A stretch of DNA of 64,000 nt from Allocatelliglobosispora scoriae (GTDB taxonomy: Bacteria; Actinomycetota; Actinomycetes; Mycobacteriales; Micromonosporaceae). The notes under the pieces were generated by a model that worked only from the letters and a program-made list of their open reading frames with translations, did not search any database and was not told where the DNA came from. Both the position numbers and the translations under genes were made by a program. Location: NCBI RefSeq assembly GCF_014204945.1, contig NZ_JACHMN010000002.1, positions 1,006,503 through 1,070,502 on the forward strand. The letters are read 5' to 3'. Position 1 is the first letter of the stretch, and each line of letters opens with the position of its first letter. Below are positions 36,628 through 47,462 of the stretch, in pieces.

Positions 36628-37337
36628 CCGGCGGCCTTGAGGGGTGGCCGGTAGCCGAAGATCCCGGTGCCGACACGGACGTGCGTGGCACCGTACTCCA
36701 CCGCCCGCGCGAAGTCCGCGCTCATCCCCATCGACAGCAGGGCGAGCCCGTTGCGGGCGGCGATCTCGCCCAGCAGGGTGAAGTGCGGCTCCGGCTGCTC
36801 GTCCACCGGCGGGATGCACATCAGACCGGCGATCTCCAGCCCGTACGCCTCCCGGCACTCGGCGAGGAAGCCGTCGGCGTCGTCGGGCAGGATGCCGGCC
36901 TTCTGCGGCTCCGCCCCGGTGTTCACCTGGACGAACAGCTTCGGCCGGCGGCCCTGCTTCGCGCACTCCTTGGCCAGCGCCGCGGCGATGACGGGCCGGT
37001 CCACCGACTGGATGGCGTCGAACAGCTCGACCGCCTCGCGGACCTTGTTGGTCTGCAGCGGGCCGAGCAGGTGCAGTTCCAGATCAGGGCATCCCTCCCG
37101 GAGCGAGGGCCACTTCGCCCTCGCCTCCTGGACCCTGTTCTCGCCGAAGACCCGCTGCCCGGCCTTGAGGGCCAGCTCCAGGGTTTCGACCGGCACCGTC
37201 TTCGAGACCGCGACGAGCGTCACGGACTCGAGCTCGCGCCCGGCTCGGCCGCAGGCGTCGGCGACGGTGGCACGCACGGCCTCCAATCCCGCTGTCGAAT
37301 CGGCCGGGCGCACGGCGAGGTCGGTGGTGGTCTCCAT
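36624..37337 (-). CDS. yggS: YggS/PROSC-type pyridoxal phosphate homeostasis protein
   Basis: The ATG at 37337 with CAGGAG upstream gives 237 residues of a fold-III barrel. LVAVSKTVPVETLELAL carries the PLP Lys, followed by FGENRVQEA and HLLGPLQTNKV, the family signatures. LSMGMSADFARAVEYGATHVR binds the phosphate. The protein buffers and delivers PLP in the cytoplasm without being an enzyme. Its position behind pdxH in this operon points to an elevated local need for PLP. Confidence 0.93.
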   Translation of the reverse strand: METTTDLAVRPADSTAGLEAVRATVADACGRAGRELESVTLVAVSKTVPVETLELALKAGQRVFGENRVQEARAKWPSLREGCPDLELHLLGPLQTNKVREAVELFDAIQSVDRPVIAAALAKECAKQGRRPKLFVQVNTGAEPQKAGILPDDADGFLAECREAYGLEIAGLMCIPPVDEQPEPHFTLLGEIAARNGLALLSMGMSADFARAVEYGATHVRVGTGIFGYRPPLKAAG

Positions 37338-37389
37338 GTGACTCCTGTCTGCTGTGGACTCTGCTGTGAACGGAGGTGGTGCGACGTGC

Positions 37390-37980
37390 TCAGGGATGGA
37401 GGAGGCCTCGGCTCCAGTCGCCCTCGGGCTTGTCCCGCCGGTAGACCAGCCGGTCGTGCAGCCGGAACGGCATGTCCGTCCAGAACTCCAGGTAGACCGG
37501 CCTGATCCGGAAGCCGGTCCAGTGCACCGGGCGCGGCACCTCGCCCGATCCGAAGCGTGCGGTCTCGCGGGCCACCGCCGCCTCGAGCTCGGCCCGGTCG
37601 GCCAGCGGCCGGGACTGCTGGCTGGCCCAGGCACCGATCCGGCTGTCGCGGGCGCGGGAGGCGAAGTACGCGTCGGCCTCGGCGTCGGTGACCCCCTCGA
37701 CCGGGCCCCGGAACCGCACCTGCCGCCGCACGCTCTTCCAGTGCAGCACGCCCGCCGCCCGCATGTTGTCGGCGAGCTCGCCGCCCTTCGCCGACCGGGT
37801 GTTGGTGTAGAAGACGAAGCCGTCGATGTCGAAGTCCTTGAGCAGCACCATCCGGACGTTCGGCAGGCCGTCGGCGTCGACCGTCGCCACCGCCATGGCG
37901 TTGGGGTCGTTGACCTCGGTCGTGCCGGCCGCCGCCAGCCACTCGCCGAACAGCGCGAAGGGCTCGGCCTCGGGGGTCAC
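37390..37980 (-). CDS. pdxH: Pyridoxamine/pyridoxine 5'-phosphate oxidase
   Basis: PdxH oxidises PNP or PMP to PLP with FMN. The GTG at 37980 overlaps the stop of the upstream gene (GTGA). In 196 residues, [20 protein letters not shown] and [16 protein letters not shown] bind FMN, SQQSRPL follows, and RPVYLEFW and [10 protein letters not shown] close the C-terminus as in typical enzymes. The gene is followed by yggS after 52 bp. Clustering of synthesis and homeostasis of PLP within one operon is notable. Confidence 0.93.
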   Translation of the reverse strand: MTPEAEPFALFGEWLAAAGTTEVNDPNAMAVATVDADGLPNVRMVLLKDFDIDGFVFYTNTRSAKGGELADNMRAAGVLHWKSVRRQVRFRGPVEGVTDAEADAYFASRARDSRIGAWASQQSRPLADRAELEAAVARETARFGSGEVPRPVHWTGFRIRPVYLEFWTDMPFRLHDRLVYRRDKPEGDWSRGLLHP

Positions 37981-39260
37981 TTGCTCAGCTCCTTCTTCAC
38001 CGCGAGCAGGTTGCGCCACTTGTCGAGGTCGTCCCCGCGCGACGTGATGAGGTGCGCCGATCCGTCGGTGTTCACCAGCACCTCGGCGGCGGGCGGCACG
38101 TTGAGGAACTCCATGTGCTGGGTGGCGCAGTAGGCCCCGACGTCGAGCACCAGCATGTAGCTCTCGGCGTCGACGCCGGTCGGAACCCAGTAGTGCCCCG
38201 GCAGGATGTAGTCGTGCCGCAGGATGGTCCGGCCGCGCACGGCGGCGTAGACGCCGTCGGTGGTGTTGCGCGCGCAGATCTCCCGCATCTCCGCGTCGAG
38301 GAAGGCGACGTTGTGCCGCCGGTCCCGCAGCTGGGCCGAGGGCATCAGCATCCGGGACCCGTCGGTCACCACCAGGCTGAACACCGGGTTGGTGATGACG
38401 TCGCGCTTGACACCCATCAGCAGTACGCCGGTGTCGGCGAGCACGTCGCGGGCCGGCTCGAAGAGGAAGGCCACGTGCTCGGGTACGCCCATCCGGTCGG
38501 CGATATCCCGGATGGTCAGGAAATACCGGCCCCAGTCGAAGTGCTTCTCCGTCTCGTCCCAGGACTCGTAGACGAAGCCGTGGCCGCCGGCGAAGTTGAT
38601 GGAGCGCGAGGTCGGGAAGTGGGTGTTGAAGATCTCGAACATGGTCTCGATGATCTTGCTCATCTCATCGAGGGAGTTGCCGCTGCCGCAGTAGACCTCG
38701 AAGCACTCCAGGTCCCGGTCGTACTCCTTCAGCAGGTCGGACAGGCGGCCCAGCTCGCCGTACTTGATGCCGGGCTTGCCGGAGTCGAGGCTGTCGATCC
38801 GAGCACTGATCGACGGCGCGTTGGTACGCAGCGCGTGCTCCACCTCGCTCAGGCTGCCCAGGAAGGTCGGGTAGCCCGTCGCCGACCAGAAGTCGATCTC
38901 CTCGTCGGCGACGTGGCCGGGTGACACGATGAACTTGTCGAACCCGAACTGACGCAGGATCCGGTACTCGCCGGGCACCTGGAGCAGCAGGCCGACGCCC
39001 GCCTCCTGGAGCGGCTGCAGGACATGCGGGTTCGAGTTGGGGAAGAACGGGACGAAGAGCTCGACCCGGTCGGCGAGCCCGGCCGCCTCTGCCGCGGACG
39101 TGATCCGGCCGACGTTTCGCAGCAGCTGGTCCTCGCTGTAGACGAAGACCGGCGTGCCCACGCTGTCGGCGATCAGTTTAAGGTCAACGCGGCTGACCCA
39201 CGACTGGGGCAACATGTTGCCGATCATCACCGGGGCCGCGGTGTCAGTGTCGCCATCCAT
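37977..39260 (-). CDS. Fold-III (DAP decarboxylase/alanine racemase-like) protein lacking the PLP lysine
   Basis: The ATG at 39260 has GGGAGG eight bases upstream; the frame is open to 39311. The 427-residue protein follows the group-III decarboxylase layout: [14 protein letters not shown], then FINAGGHGF-like [29 protein letters not shown] and [14 protein letters not shown]. Where active enzymes read YAVKANSN, this one reads VPFFPNSN, so the Schiff-base Lys is Phe73. It may bind PLP or a substrate without decarboxylation, act as a regulatory subunit, or use different chemistry. It is the first gene of the six-gene operon and is coupled to pdxH. No closer family was recognised. Confidence 0.8.
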   Translation of the reverse strand: MDGDTDTAAPVMIGNMLPQSWVSRVDLKLIADSVGTPVFVYSEDQLLRNVGRITSAAEAAGLADRVELFVPFFPNSNPHVLQPLQEAGVGLLLQVPGEYRILRQFGFDKFIVSPGHVADEEIDFWSATGYPTFLGSLSEVEHALRTNAPSISARIDSLDSGKPGIKYGELGRLSDLLKEYDRDLECFEVYCGSGNSLDEMSKIIETMFEIFNTHFPTSRSINFAGGHGFVYESWDETEKHFDWGRYFLTIRDIADRMGVPEHVAFLFEPARDVLADTGVLLMGVKRDVITNPVFSLVVTDGSRMLMPSAQLRDRRHNVAFLDAEMREICARNTTDGVYAAVRGRTILRHDYILPGHYWVPTGVDAESYMLVLDVGAYCATQHMEFLNVPPAAEVLVNTDGSAHLITSRGDDLDKWRNLLAVKKELSK

Positions 39261-39278
39261 CGAAATGCCTCCCTCTAT

Positions 39279-39331
39279 ATCGATCACGAACAAAACATCG
39301 ATCACGGACAAAATCGATCACAGACATCGAT
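39279..39331. promoter_or_regulatory. ATCGATCAC direct repeats upstream of the PLP operon
   Basis: ATCGATCAC occurs at 39279, 39297 and 39313, and ATCGATTA at 39326 is a degenerate fourth copy; spacing is 18, 16 and 13 bases. The array starts 19 bp upstream of the first gene's ATG in an AT-rich stretch, where it would control the operon. Direct repeats are typical of MocR/PdxR-type regulators, and such a gene lies 500 bp further upstream, so it is a candidate binder by inference. Confidence 0.55.
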
Positions 39332-39830
39332 TATTGTGGATTTATCAGGTCATGGGCATGCGGAATCAGCGCACGCCAAGGGCACAGTCGGGTGTGATGT
39401 GTGGTGGTCGCGGGCGACGATGGCCGCTGGGTCGCGATGCGGTGCGCGGTTGGGTTCGGGCGGCTACCAGCCGCACTCGGCGAGTCGATGGGACTGAGGG
39501 GTGTCGTCGATGTCGATGCCGACCGCCGCTTCGCCGGGATCGCGCGGGACCTTCGCGATCACATCCGGTCGTCGAAGAACGACATCGCCGTCAGGGCCGC
39601 CGCAGCCCGCCGATCCGGACTGATCGCGGACCTCCGGCGAGCTGACACTTCCCGCCGTGAGACGGGCACCGGCGTTCCAGCCTGCTGAGCGGCATAACAG
39701 TTCCCCCGTGAAATCCACACCGGATTAGTTGCATCGACAGAATTGCATACCCATATGCAAAGTACAAGGCGTCCTGAGCTGCTAGAAGCCTCCAGACCAG
39801 CAACGCCCTGTTCACGGCATTCAAAATTTG
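39332..39830. other. 570-bp intergenic region (39261-39830), mostly without a recognised gene
   Basis: Besides the direct repeats at its right-hand start, this gap contains a rightward open frame 39401-39688 (GTG start, or ATG at 39488) encoding a basic 66-95-residue polypeptide with no recognised domain and no convincing ribosome site. From 39690 the sequence becomes AT-rich (CATACCCATATGCAAAG), and TTTGTTAACAAA is a palindrome overlapping the MocR stop, possibly part of its terminator. Confidence 0.4.
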
Positions 39831-41303
39831 TTAACAAAATTCGCGCAGGACCGCACCGAGCGCGGCGACGCCGCCGAGGAGGTCGCCCGGCGTGTTCCCG
39901 GCGTAGCCGAGGACCAGGCCCGGCCGGCTCGGCAGCTGGCGGTGCCAGGAGAGCGGCTGCACCTTCACCCCCCGCCCGAACGCGGCGGCCGCGAGCTCCG
40001 TGTCGGAGAAGTCGGCGTCGAAGGTCACCATGAGGTGTAGGCCCGCCGCCGCTCCGTGCACGGTGGCGCCGGGCAGGTGGGTCCGGATCGCGTCGATCAT
40101 GGCATCACGGCGCTGGACGTGGCGGCGGCGCAGGAAGCGCAGCTGGCGTTCCAGATCGCCGGTCGACATCAGCTCGGCGAGCACCAGCTGCGGCAGGGTG
40201 GCGTTGCCGAGGTCCGCGTTGCGCTTCGCCGCCACCAGCGCGTCGCGGTACCGGGCCGGGGCGAGCAGCCAGCCCAGGCGCAGGGCCGGCGCGAGCAGCT
40301 TGGAGACGCTGCCGGCATAGCAGACCTGCTCGGGCATCATCGACCACAGGGCGGGCACGGGGGCCCGGTCATAGCGGTGCTCGGCGTCGTAGTCGTCCTC
40401 GATGACGAGGCCGCCCCACCGGATCAGCTGGCGGCGGCGGTCGCCGTCGAGCACGACCCCGGTCGGGAACTGGTGCGCCGGGGTGAGCATCACCGCGCCG
40501 ACGCCGGTGGCGCTCAGGGCGTCGACCCTCAGCCCGGCCCCGTCGACCGGGACCGGAGGCGTCTGCACCCGCCAGTTGCGCAGGTGCTGGCGGGCGCCGA
40601 GCGACCCGGGGTCCTCCACGGCGATCGCGGTGATCCCGTCCTGGCGCAGCACCTGCGTGACGAGCCCGAGTGCCTGGGACACACCGGCGACGATGACGAC
40701 CTCGGCCGGATCCACCCGGATTCCCCGGAACCGGGCCAGCCAGGTCGCGACCGCGTGCCGCAGCGCCGGGGTGCCGCGCGGGTCGGCGTAGCCGAGGTCG
40801 GTCGGCGAGAGGCGGCCGAACACGGCCCGCTCCGCGCGGAGCCAGGCCGTCCGCGGGAACGCCGCGAGGTCCGGCATGCCCGGGGTGAGGTCGAAGGGCA
40901 CCGGCGCCTCGCGCAGCGCGTCGAAGATGTCGTCGCGGGGCGTCGCGGCGAACAGCTCCGCCGCGGGCGGCAGGGTGGCGCGGGCATCCGAGACCACTGT
41001 GGACACCGGCGCGGCGACGATCACCGTGCCGGCCCGGCCCCGGCCCGCGGCGTGCCCGTCGTCGATCAACCGCTGGTAGGCCTCGGTCACGACGCCACGG
41101 GACACGCCCAGCTCGGCGGCGAGGATCCGGCTGGCGGGCAGCTGTCCGCCCAGTGGGATCCGACCGTCGGAGATGGCGAGCCGCAGGCGCTCGGCGAGCC
41201 AGTCGGAGAGGTGACCGGCGGGCGCGTCGGCGACATTCAGCTGGAGGAAGTCGGACCCCGCGGATATGGACCGGTCAGCTTGGCCCGATTTGGCGCTACT
41301 CAT
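39831..41303 (-). CDS. MocR/PdxR-type GntR regulator with aminotransferase domain
   Basis: The 490-residue protein has a GntR winged helix (about 30-95: LAERLRLAISDGRIPLGGQL, ELGVSRGVVTEAYQRL) joined to a fold-I aminotransferase-like domain. The PLP Lys is in YAGSVSKLLAPALRLGWL, and LVIEDDYDAEHRYDR holds the conserved Asp. MocR regulators sense PLP or amino-compound adducts and bind direct repeats. Here the protein stands between a LysE-family exporter (divergent, 29 bp away) and the PLP/Trp operon (same strand, downstream), so either or both may be targets. Confidence 0.92.
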   Translation of the reverse strand: MSSAKSGQADRSISAGSDFLQLNVADAPAGHLSDWLAERLRLAISDGRIPLGGQLPASRILAAELGVSRGVVTEAYQRLIDDGHAAGRGRAGTVIVAAPVSTVVSDARATLPPAAELFAATPRDDIFDALREAPVPFDLTPGMPDLAAFPRTAWLRAERAVFGRLSPTDLGYADPRGTPALRHAVATWLARFRGIRVDPAEVVIVAGVSQALGLVTQVLRQDGITAIAVEDPGSLGARQHLRNWRVQTPPVPVDGAGLRVDALSATGVGAVMLTPAHQFPTGVVLDGDRRRQLIRWGGLVIEDDYDAEHRYDRAPVPALWSMMPEQVCYAGSVSKLLAPALRLGWLLAPARYRDALVAAKRNADLGNATLPQLVLAELMSTGDLERQLRFLRRRHVQRRDAMIDAIRTHLPGATVHGAAAGLHLMVTFDADFSDTELAAAAFGRGVKVQPLSWHRQLPSRPGLVLGYAGNTPGDLLGGVAALGAVLREFC

Positions 41304-41332
41304 CGGTCCATTCTGACAGCAGGATGGCTCCC

Positions 41333-41944
41333 ATGAGCATCGCGTTTCTATTGACCAGCCTCATCGTCGTTCTCACGCCCGGCACCGGCGTGATCTACAC
41401 GCTGGCGGCCGGCCTGTCCCGCGGTGTCAAGGCGAGCATCGTGGCCGCGGTCGGCTGCACCCTGGGGATCGTGCCGCACATGGCGCTGACGATCACCGGT
41501 CTCGCGGCCCTGCTGAACGCGAGCTCGACGGCGTTCCAGATCGTGAAGTACCTCGGCGTCGCCTACCTGCTCTACATGGCGTGGGCCACCCTGCAGGACA
41601 AGGAGGCGATCGTCGTCGACGAGCAGACCGCTCCCCTGTCGTCGATGAAGGTGATCGGCACCGGCATCCTGCTCAACCTGCTCAACCCGAAGCTGACCAT
41701 CTTCTTCGTGGCGTTCCTGCCGCAGTTCGTGAAGGCGGGCGAGCCCGACACGCTGCTGCGGATGCTGGAGCTGAGCGGAGTGTTCATGCTGCTCACGTTC
41801 ATCGTCTTCGTGGCGTACGGCGCGTTCGCCGGTGTGGTCCGCTCGCACGTCATCTCCCGTCCCCGGGTGATGAACTGGATCCGCCGGATCTTCGCCGGCT
41901 CGTTCGTCGCCCTCGGCGCGGCCCTCGCCTTCGCGGGCGGCTGA
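41333..41944 (+). CDS. LysE/RhtB family amino-acid exporter
   Basis: The ATG at 41333 has AGGA eight bases upstream; another ATG lies three codons earlier. The 203-residue membrane protein has six hydrophobic segments and the family motif LTPGTGVIYTLAAGLSRGVK near residue 17, with GTGILLNLLNPKLTIFFVAF further on. It exports amino acids or related metabolites. The divergent pairing with a MocR regulator only 29 bp away suggests export of a compound sensed by that regulator. Confidence 0.9.
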   Translation: MSIAFLLTSLIVVLTPGTGVIYTLAAGLSRGVKASIVAAVGCTLGIVPHMALTITGLAALLNASSTAFQIVKYLGVAYLLYMAWATLQDKEAIVVDEQTAPLSSMKVIGTGILLNLLNPKLTIFFVAFLPQFVKAGEPDTLLRMLELSGVFMLLTFIVFVAYGAFAGVVRSHVISRPRVMNWIRRIFAGSFVALGAALAFAGG

Positions 41945-41952
41945 CCGCCGGG

Positions 41953-44766
41953 TCACTCCTCGGCGAGGAGCAGCTCGACCTCGACGGCGGCGGCCATGCC
42001 GAGCCGCCGGTAGATCGCGAGCGCCTCCCGCAGCGACTCCGCGCTCCGCTGCGCCTCGCCGAGGCTGCCGAAGGCGACACCGAGGTGGTGCAGGTCGAGG
42101 GCCTCCATGGAGTAGGCGCGCAGTTCCCGGTGGATCATGAGCGCCTCGGTGAGCGAGCGGGCCGCCTCGGCGTGGTCCCCGGCGGCCTGGCACGCCTGGC
42201 CGAGGTAGCTCAGCGCGGTCGCCTCGCCCCAGCGGTCGCCGATCTCCCGGCGGATCGCCAGCGCCTCCAGGAAGCGCTCGCGGGCGGACTCCAGGTCTCC
42301 GGCGTGCAGGTCCTCCTCGCCCAGGTTGCAGATGGTGATCGCCTCGCCCCAGCGGTCACCGACCTGGCGCCGGATCTCCAGCGAGGCGAGCAGATAGCGC
42401 CGCGCCTCGGCCAACTGGTGCTGGTCGCCGCAGACCGCGCCGAGCCCGTTGAGGGCCTGCGCCTCGCCGTGCCGGTCGCCGATCTCCCGGCTGAGCCGCA
42501 GCGCCTGCTGATGGCAGCGGGTCGCCTCGGCGAACTGCTCCCGCTCCCGATAAGCCGTGCCCAGGCTGCTCAGCATCGTGAACTCCGCCCGCCGGTCGGC
42601 GCAGCCCCGGGCGCAGGCGAGGCCGATCGTGTGGGTGCCGATCCAGTCGTCCCAGTGCTTCTCCAGGTGGAACAGGCCCCACAGCAGGTTGGCCAGGCGC
42701 CAGCCGATCTCGTATTCGCGGTGCTCCCAGGCGAGCCGGACCGCCGCGACCAGGTTGCCCCGCTCCACCTCGAACCAGGCCAGCGCTTCGTCGTGGTCGC
42801 CGAACGCCGGCACCTCACCCGCCGCCGCTTCACCCCACCCGGGGGTACGCCGGCGGTGCGGCGCCACCAGCGCATCGGCTGCCGAGGCGGCGTGGAGGTC
42901 GTAACCGAGCAGCCGCCGCACCGCGAGCCGCCGGTCGGTGTCGGTGTCGTTCGCCTCGGCCTGCTCCATGGCATAGGCGCTGAGCAGGTCGTGGAAGGCG
43001 TACCGGCCGGTGGCGTGCTCACTGACGAGGTGTGCCCGGGACAGGTCGGTGAGCAGCTGCCGGGCCTGCCCGGCCGGGATCCCGGCGAGGCTCGCCGCGG
43101 CGGGCACCGTGATGTCCGGGCCCCGGTGCAGTCCCAGCAGCCGGAACAGCGCGGCGGCCCGGGTCGGCAGCCGCTGGTAGGACCAGGAGAAGACCGATCG
43201 GACCTGGCTGAACTGGTCGCCGCCGTCGACCGCGTCGAGGCGGCGTTGGGCGTCGGCGAGCTCGGCGGAGAAGGTGGCGAGCGGGAAGGTGGGGTGCGCG
43301 GCGGCCCGGGCCGCGATGATCGCCAGGGCCAGCGGCAGCTGGGCGCAGCGGGAGACGAGCTCGCCCACGGCGCCCGGCTCGGCCGCGACCCTCGCCTCGC
43401 CGAGGTGCCCGGCGAGCAGGCGGCCCGCCTCGTCGGTGGTGAGCAGGTCCAGGGTGATCGGCTGCGCGCCCTCGACCGCGACGAGGCCGGTGAGCTGGTT
43501 GCGGCTGGTGACGACGACGAGGCAGCCGCTGCTGCCGGGGAGCAGGGGCCGGACCTGGTCGACGTGGCGGGCGTTGTCGAGCACGATCAGCATCCGGCGC
43601 TCGGCGAGCAGGCTGCGATAGAGGCTGGCCTGGGCGTCGAGGCCGAGCGGGATCTGGTCGGCGGGGATCGCGAAGGCGTCGAGGAATCCCCGGATCGCCT
43701 CGGCAGGAGTGACCGGCTCCCGGGTCGGGTCGAAGCCGCGCAGGTTGACGAAGAGCTGGCCGTCGGGGAATCCCGGGGCGGCCCGGTGCGCCCACCGCAC
43801 GGCGAGCGCGGTCTTGCCGATGCCGCCGGTGCCGTGGACGACGGCGATCACCACCGCGTCGCGGCCGGTGGCGTCGACGAGGCGGTCGAGCGCGGCGAGG
43901 GGCTCGTCCCGGCCGACGAAGTGCCGCACCGGGGCCGGGAGCTGCCGCAGGGCGGTCGGTCCGGCCGTCGCCGCCGGGACGGTGACGGCGGCGGGCGGCG
44001 CGGCGGCGACCGGCACGGCATTGCGCAGGATGCTTGCGTGCAGCTCCTGCAGTTGCGGACCGGGGTCGAGCCCGAGCTCGTCGTCGAGGCGACGGCGCAG
44101 CAGGTCGTAGGCGTGCAGCGCCTCGCTCTGGCGGCCCGAGCCGTGCAGGGCGCGCATCAGCAGGCCGACCATGAACTCGCGCAGCGGATGCTCGGCGACG
44201 AGCTCGATCAGCTCGGAGACGACCTGATGGTGGCGGCCCTGGCGCAACTCGAGGTCGAGGCAGTCCTCCACGATGGTGAGCCGCTGCTCGTTGAGGCGGG
44301 CGCTGCCGGCCTCGATGGCGCGGCCGGTGAGACCCGCGAGCGCGGGCCCCTGCCACAGTGCGAGCGCGTCGCGCAGCTTCGCCGCCGCGTCGGCGATCCG
44401 CCCCGCCGCCTGCTGCTGCTGGGCGTCGGCGACACCGGCCTCGAAGACCTGGGCGTCGAGCTGCCCCGTGTCGAGGCGGATCCGGTAGCCGGCGGGCTCG
44501 GCGGCGATGACGTGCTTCCAGTTCCCGCCGCCGGGGAGCCGCTGGCGCAGGGCGGAGATGCAGTTCTGCAGCTGCCGGGGCGCGGTGGCGGGCGGAGCGG
44601 TGTCCCACACCGCGTCGATGAGGTAGTCGCGGCCGACGAGCTGGTTGGGCGTGAGCAGCAGGACCGCGAGGATCCGGCTCTGCCGCCGGTCGAGCGCGCA
44701 TGGCTGCCCGTCCTGCCCCAGAACGTGCAGCGCACCAAGAATCCGGTATCTCACCGACCCTCCCAC
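41953..44766 (-). CDS. AfsR/SARP-type regulator with BTAD, NB-ARC and TPR domains
   Basis: The 937-residue protein begins with the OmpR-like DNA-binding domain (VRYRILGALHVLG; PRQLQNCISALRQRLPGG), then the bacterial transcription-activation domain (about 100-250, ending LGLDPGPQLQELHASILRN). An NB-ARC ATPase follows with P-loop VHGTGGIGKTALAVRW near 315 and MLIVLDNARH downstream. The C-terminal 240 residues are repeated tetratricopeptide motifs (RHGEAQALNGLGAVC, RWGEAITICNLGEE). Such proteins activate secondary-metabolite clusters. It is divergent from the acyl-AMP ligase gene, a likely target. Confidence 0.9.
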   Translation of the reverse strand: MGGSVRYRILGALHVLGQDGQPCALDRRQSRILAVLLLTPNQLVGRDYLIDAVWDTAPPATAPRQLQNCISALRQRLPGGGNWKHVIAAEPAGYRIRLDTGQLDAQVFEAGVADAQQQQAAGRIADAAAKLRDALALWQGPALAGLTGRAIEAGSARLNEQRLTIVEDCLDLELRQGRHHQVVSELIELVAEHPLREFMVGLLMRALHGSGRQSEALHAYDLLRRRLDDELGLDPGPQLQELHASILRNAVPVAAAPPAAVTVPAATAGPTALRQLPAPVRHFVGRDEPLAALDRLVDATGRDAVVIAVVHGTGGIGKTALAVRWAHRAAPGFPDGQLFVNLRGFDPTREPVTPAEAIRGFLDAFAIPADQIPLGLDAQASLYRSLLAERRMLIVLDNARHVDQVRPLLPGSSGCLVVVTSRNQLTGLVAVEGAQPITLDLLTTDEAGRLLAGHLGEARVAAEPGAVGELVSRCAQLPLALAIIAARAAAHPTFPLATFSAELADAQRRLDAVDGGDQFSQVRSVFSWSYQRLPTRAAALFRLLGLHRGPDITVPAAASLAGIPAGQARQLLTDLSRAHLVSEHATGRYAFHDLLSAYAMEQAEANDTDTDRRLAVRRLLGYDLHAASAADALVAPHRRRTPGWGEAAAGEVPAFGDHDEALAWFEVERGNLVAAVRLAWEHREYEIGWRLANLLWGLFHLEKHWDDWIGTHTIGLACARGCADRRAEFTMLSSLGTAYREREQFAEATRCHQQALRLSREIGDRHGEAQALNGLGAVCGDQHQLAEARRYLLASLEIRRQVGDRWGEAITICNLGEEDLHAGDLESARERFLEALAIRREIGDRWGEATALSYLGQACQAAGDHAEAARSLTEALMIHRELRAYSMEALDLHHLGVAFGSLGEAQRSAESLREALAIYRRLGMAAAVEVELLLAEE

Positions 44767-44879
44767 CGCGCGGCGCCAGGACGCATTTATGCTATTAGAT
44801 TGGTCGATCTCTTGATAGTCACCCGGTGCGTGAAACGGCGATGAAGAAAGCCGTGCGTTTCCGATGAACAGCCCCGGCC

Positions 44880-46549
<1,670 letters not shown>

Positions 46550-46553
<4 letters not shown>

Positions 46554-47398
46554 CGACAGACACGGTGGCCGCCCCGCCGCGCGAGCGGGTCCGTACCGAG
46601 CTCGCGGCCCTGCTCGACGTGGACCTCTCGGCGGTGCCCGACCGCGCCTCGCTCCGCGACGGGCTCGCCCTGGACAGCCTGACGATGATGCGCGTCATCA
46701 CCTGGCTGGAGGCGCGCGGCGTGCCGATCCTCGCCGAGGAGCTGCTCCCCGCGAGCGTCGGCGACCTGCTGGCCCGGGTGGAGAGCCGCGGTGACGGGCC
46801 CCGGCTGCGGATCGGCGGCCTGCCCGGCATCCCCGAGCACCTGCGGGCGACGCCACCGCACGACCCGCTCGTGCCGGTGCTGGAGACGCGCGCGCTGCGG
46901 CTGACGCCGATCGTCGGCGAGGACCTGGGCTTCCTCTACTCGCTCGCCGTCGAGCCGGAGACCGGTTTCCGCTGGCGCTATCGCGGCTCGATCCCGCCGC
47001 TGGAGCGGTTCCGGGCGGAGCTGTGGAACCAGGTCCTCCTGCAGTACGTGGTGCGCCGGGTCGCCGACGACGCCCCGGTCGGGCACGTGGTCGCCTACGG
47101 CGACGAGCTCAGCCTGCGGCACACCTATGTCGGGGCGGTCTTCCACCCGAGCAGCGCCGGCACCGGGCTGCCCGCGCAGGCGGTCTCGCTCTTCGTCCGG
47201 CACCTGTTCCACACGTTCCCGCTGAACAAGGTCTACATGGAGGTGCCGGGGATCAACTGGCCGCAGGTGCAGAGCGGCCAGGGCAGCCTCTTCCAGGTCG
47301 AGGGTGTGCTCCGCGACCACGACTACTACGCCGGGCGGCTGTGGGACAAGTACGTCTGCGCGATCTACCCCGACGGCCGCGCACCCGCGGCTTCCTGA
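46550..47398 (+). CDS. Acyl carrier protein-GNAT acyltransferase fusion
   Basis: Residues about 10-80 are an acyl carrier domain: LRDGLALDSLTMMRVITWLE contains the Ser that would receive phosphopantetheine. Residues about 105-275 are a GNAT-like N-acyltransferase (LETRALRLTPIVGEDLGFLY, ending VEGVLRDHDYYAGRLWDKYV). With the coupled acyl-AMP ligase this gives a minimal route: activate an acid, load it on the carrier, and transfer it to an amine. The amine acceptor and the acid are unknown. The fused architecture in 282 residues is unusual and was not recognised as a named system. Confidence 0.82.
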
Positions 47399-47462
47399 CC
47401 TCCGGCCGCCGCGGCAACGGCGGCCGGAGTCCATCCCCATCCACAGAGGAAGGAGACCTTCG

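Noticed and set aside
36624-37634. Longer yggS starting upstream at 37634
   Set aside because: The extra 100 codons overlap pdxH in another frame and are Ser/Arg/Pro-rich; the ATG at 37337 has a good ribosome site.
39401-39688. Possible 66-95-residue protein in the gap before the PLP operon
   Set aside because: No convincing ribosome site, domain or conserved-looking composition; left only as a note in the intergenic entry.
41581-44844. Long rightward open frame (about 1090 codons) across the AfsR-like gene
   Set aside because: Shadow of a clear AfsR-type protein; the translation is low-complexity Arg/Ala/Gly without domains.
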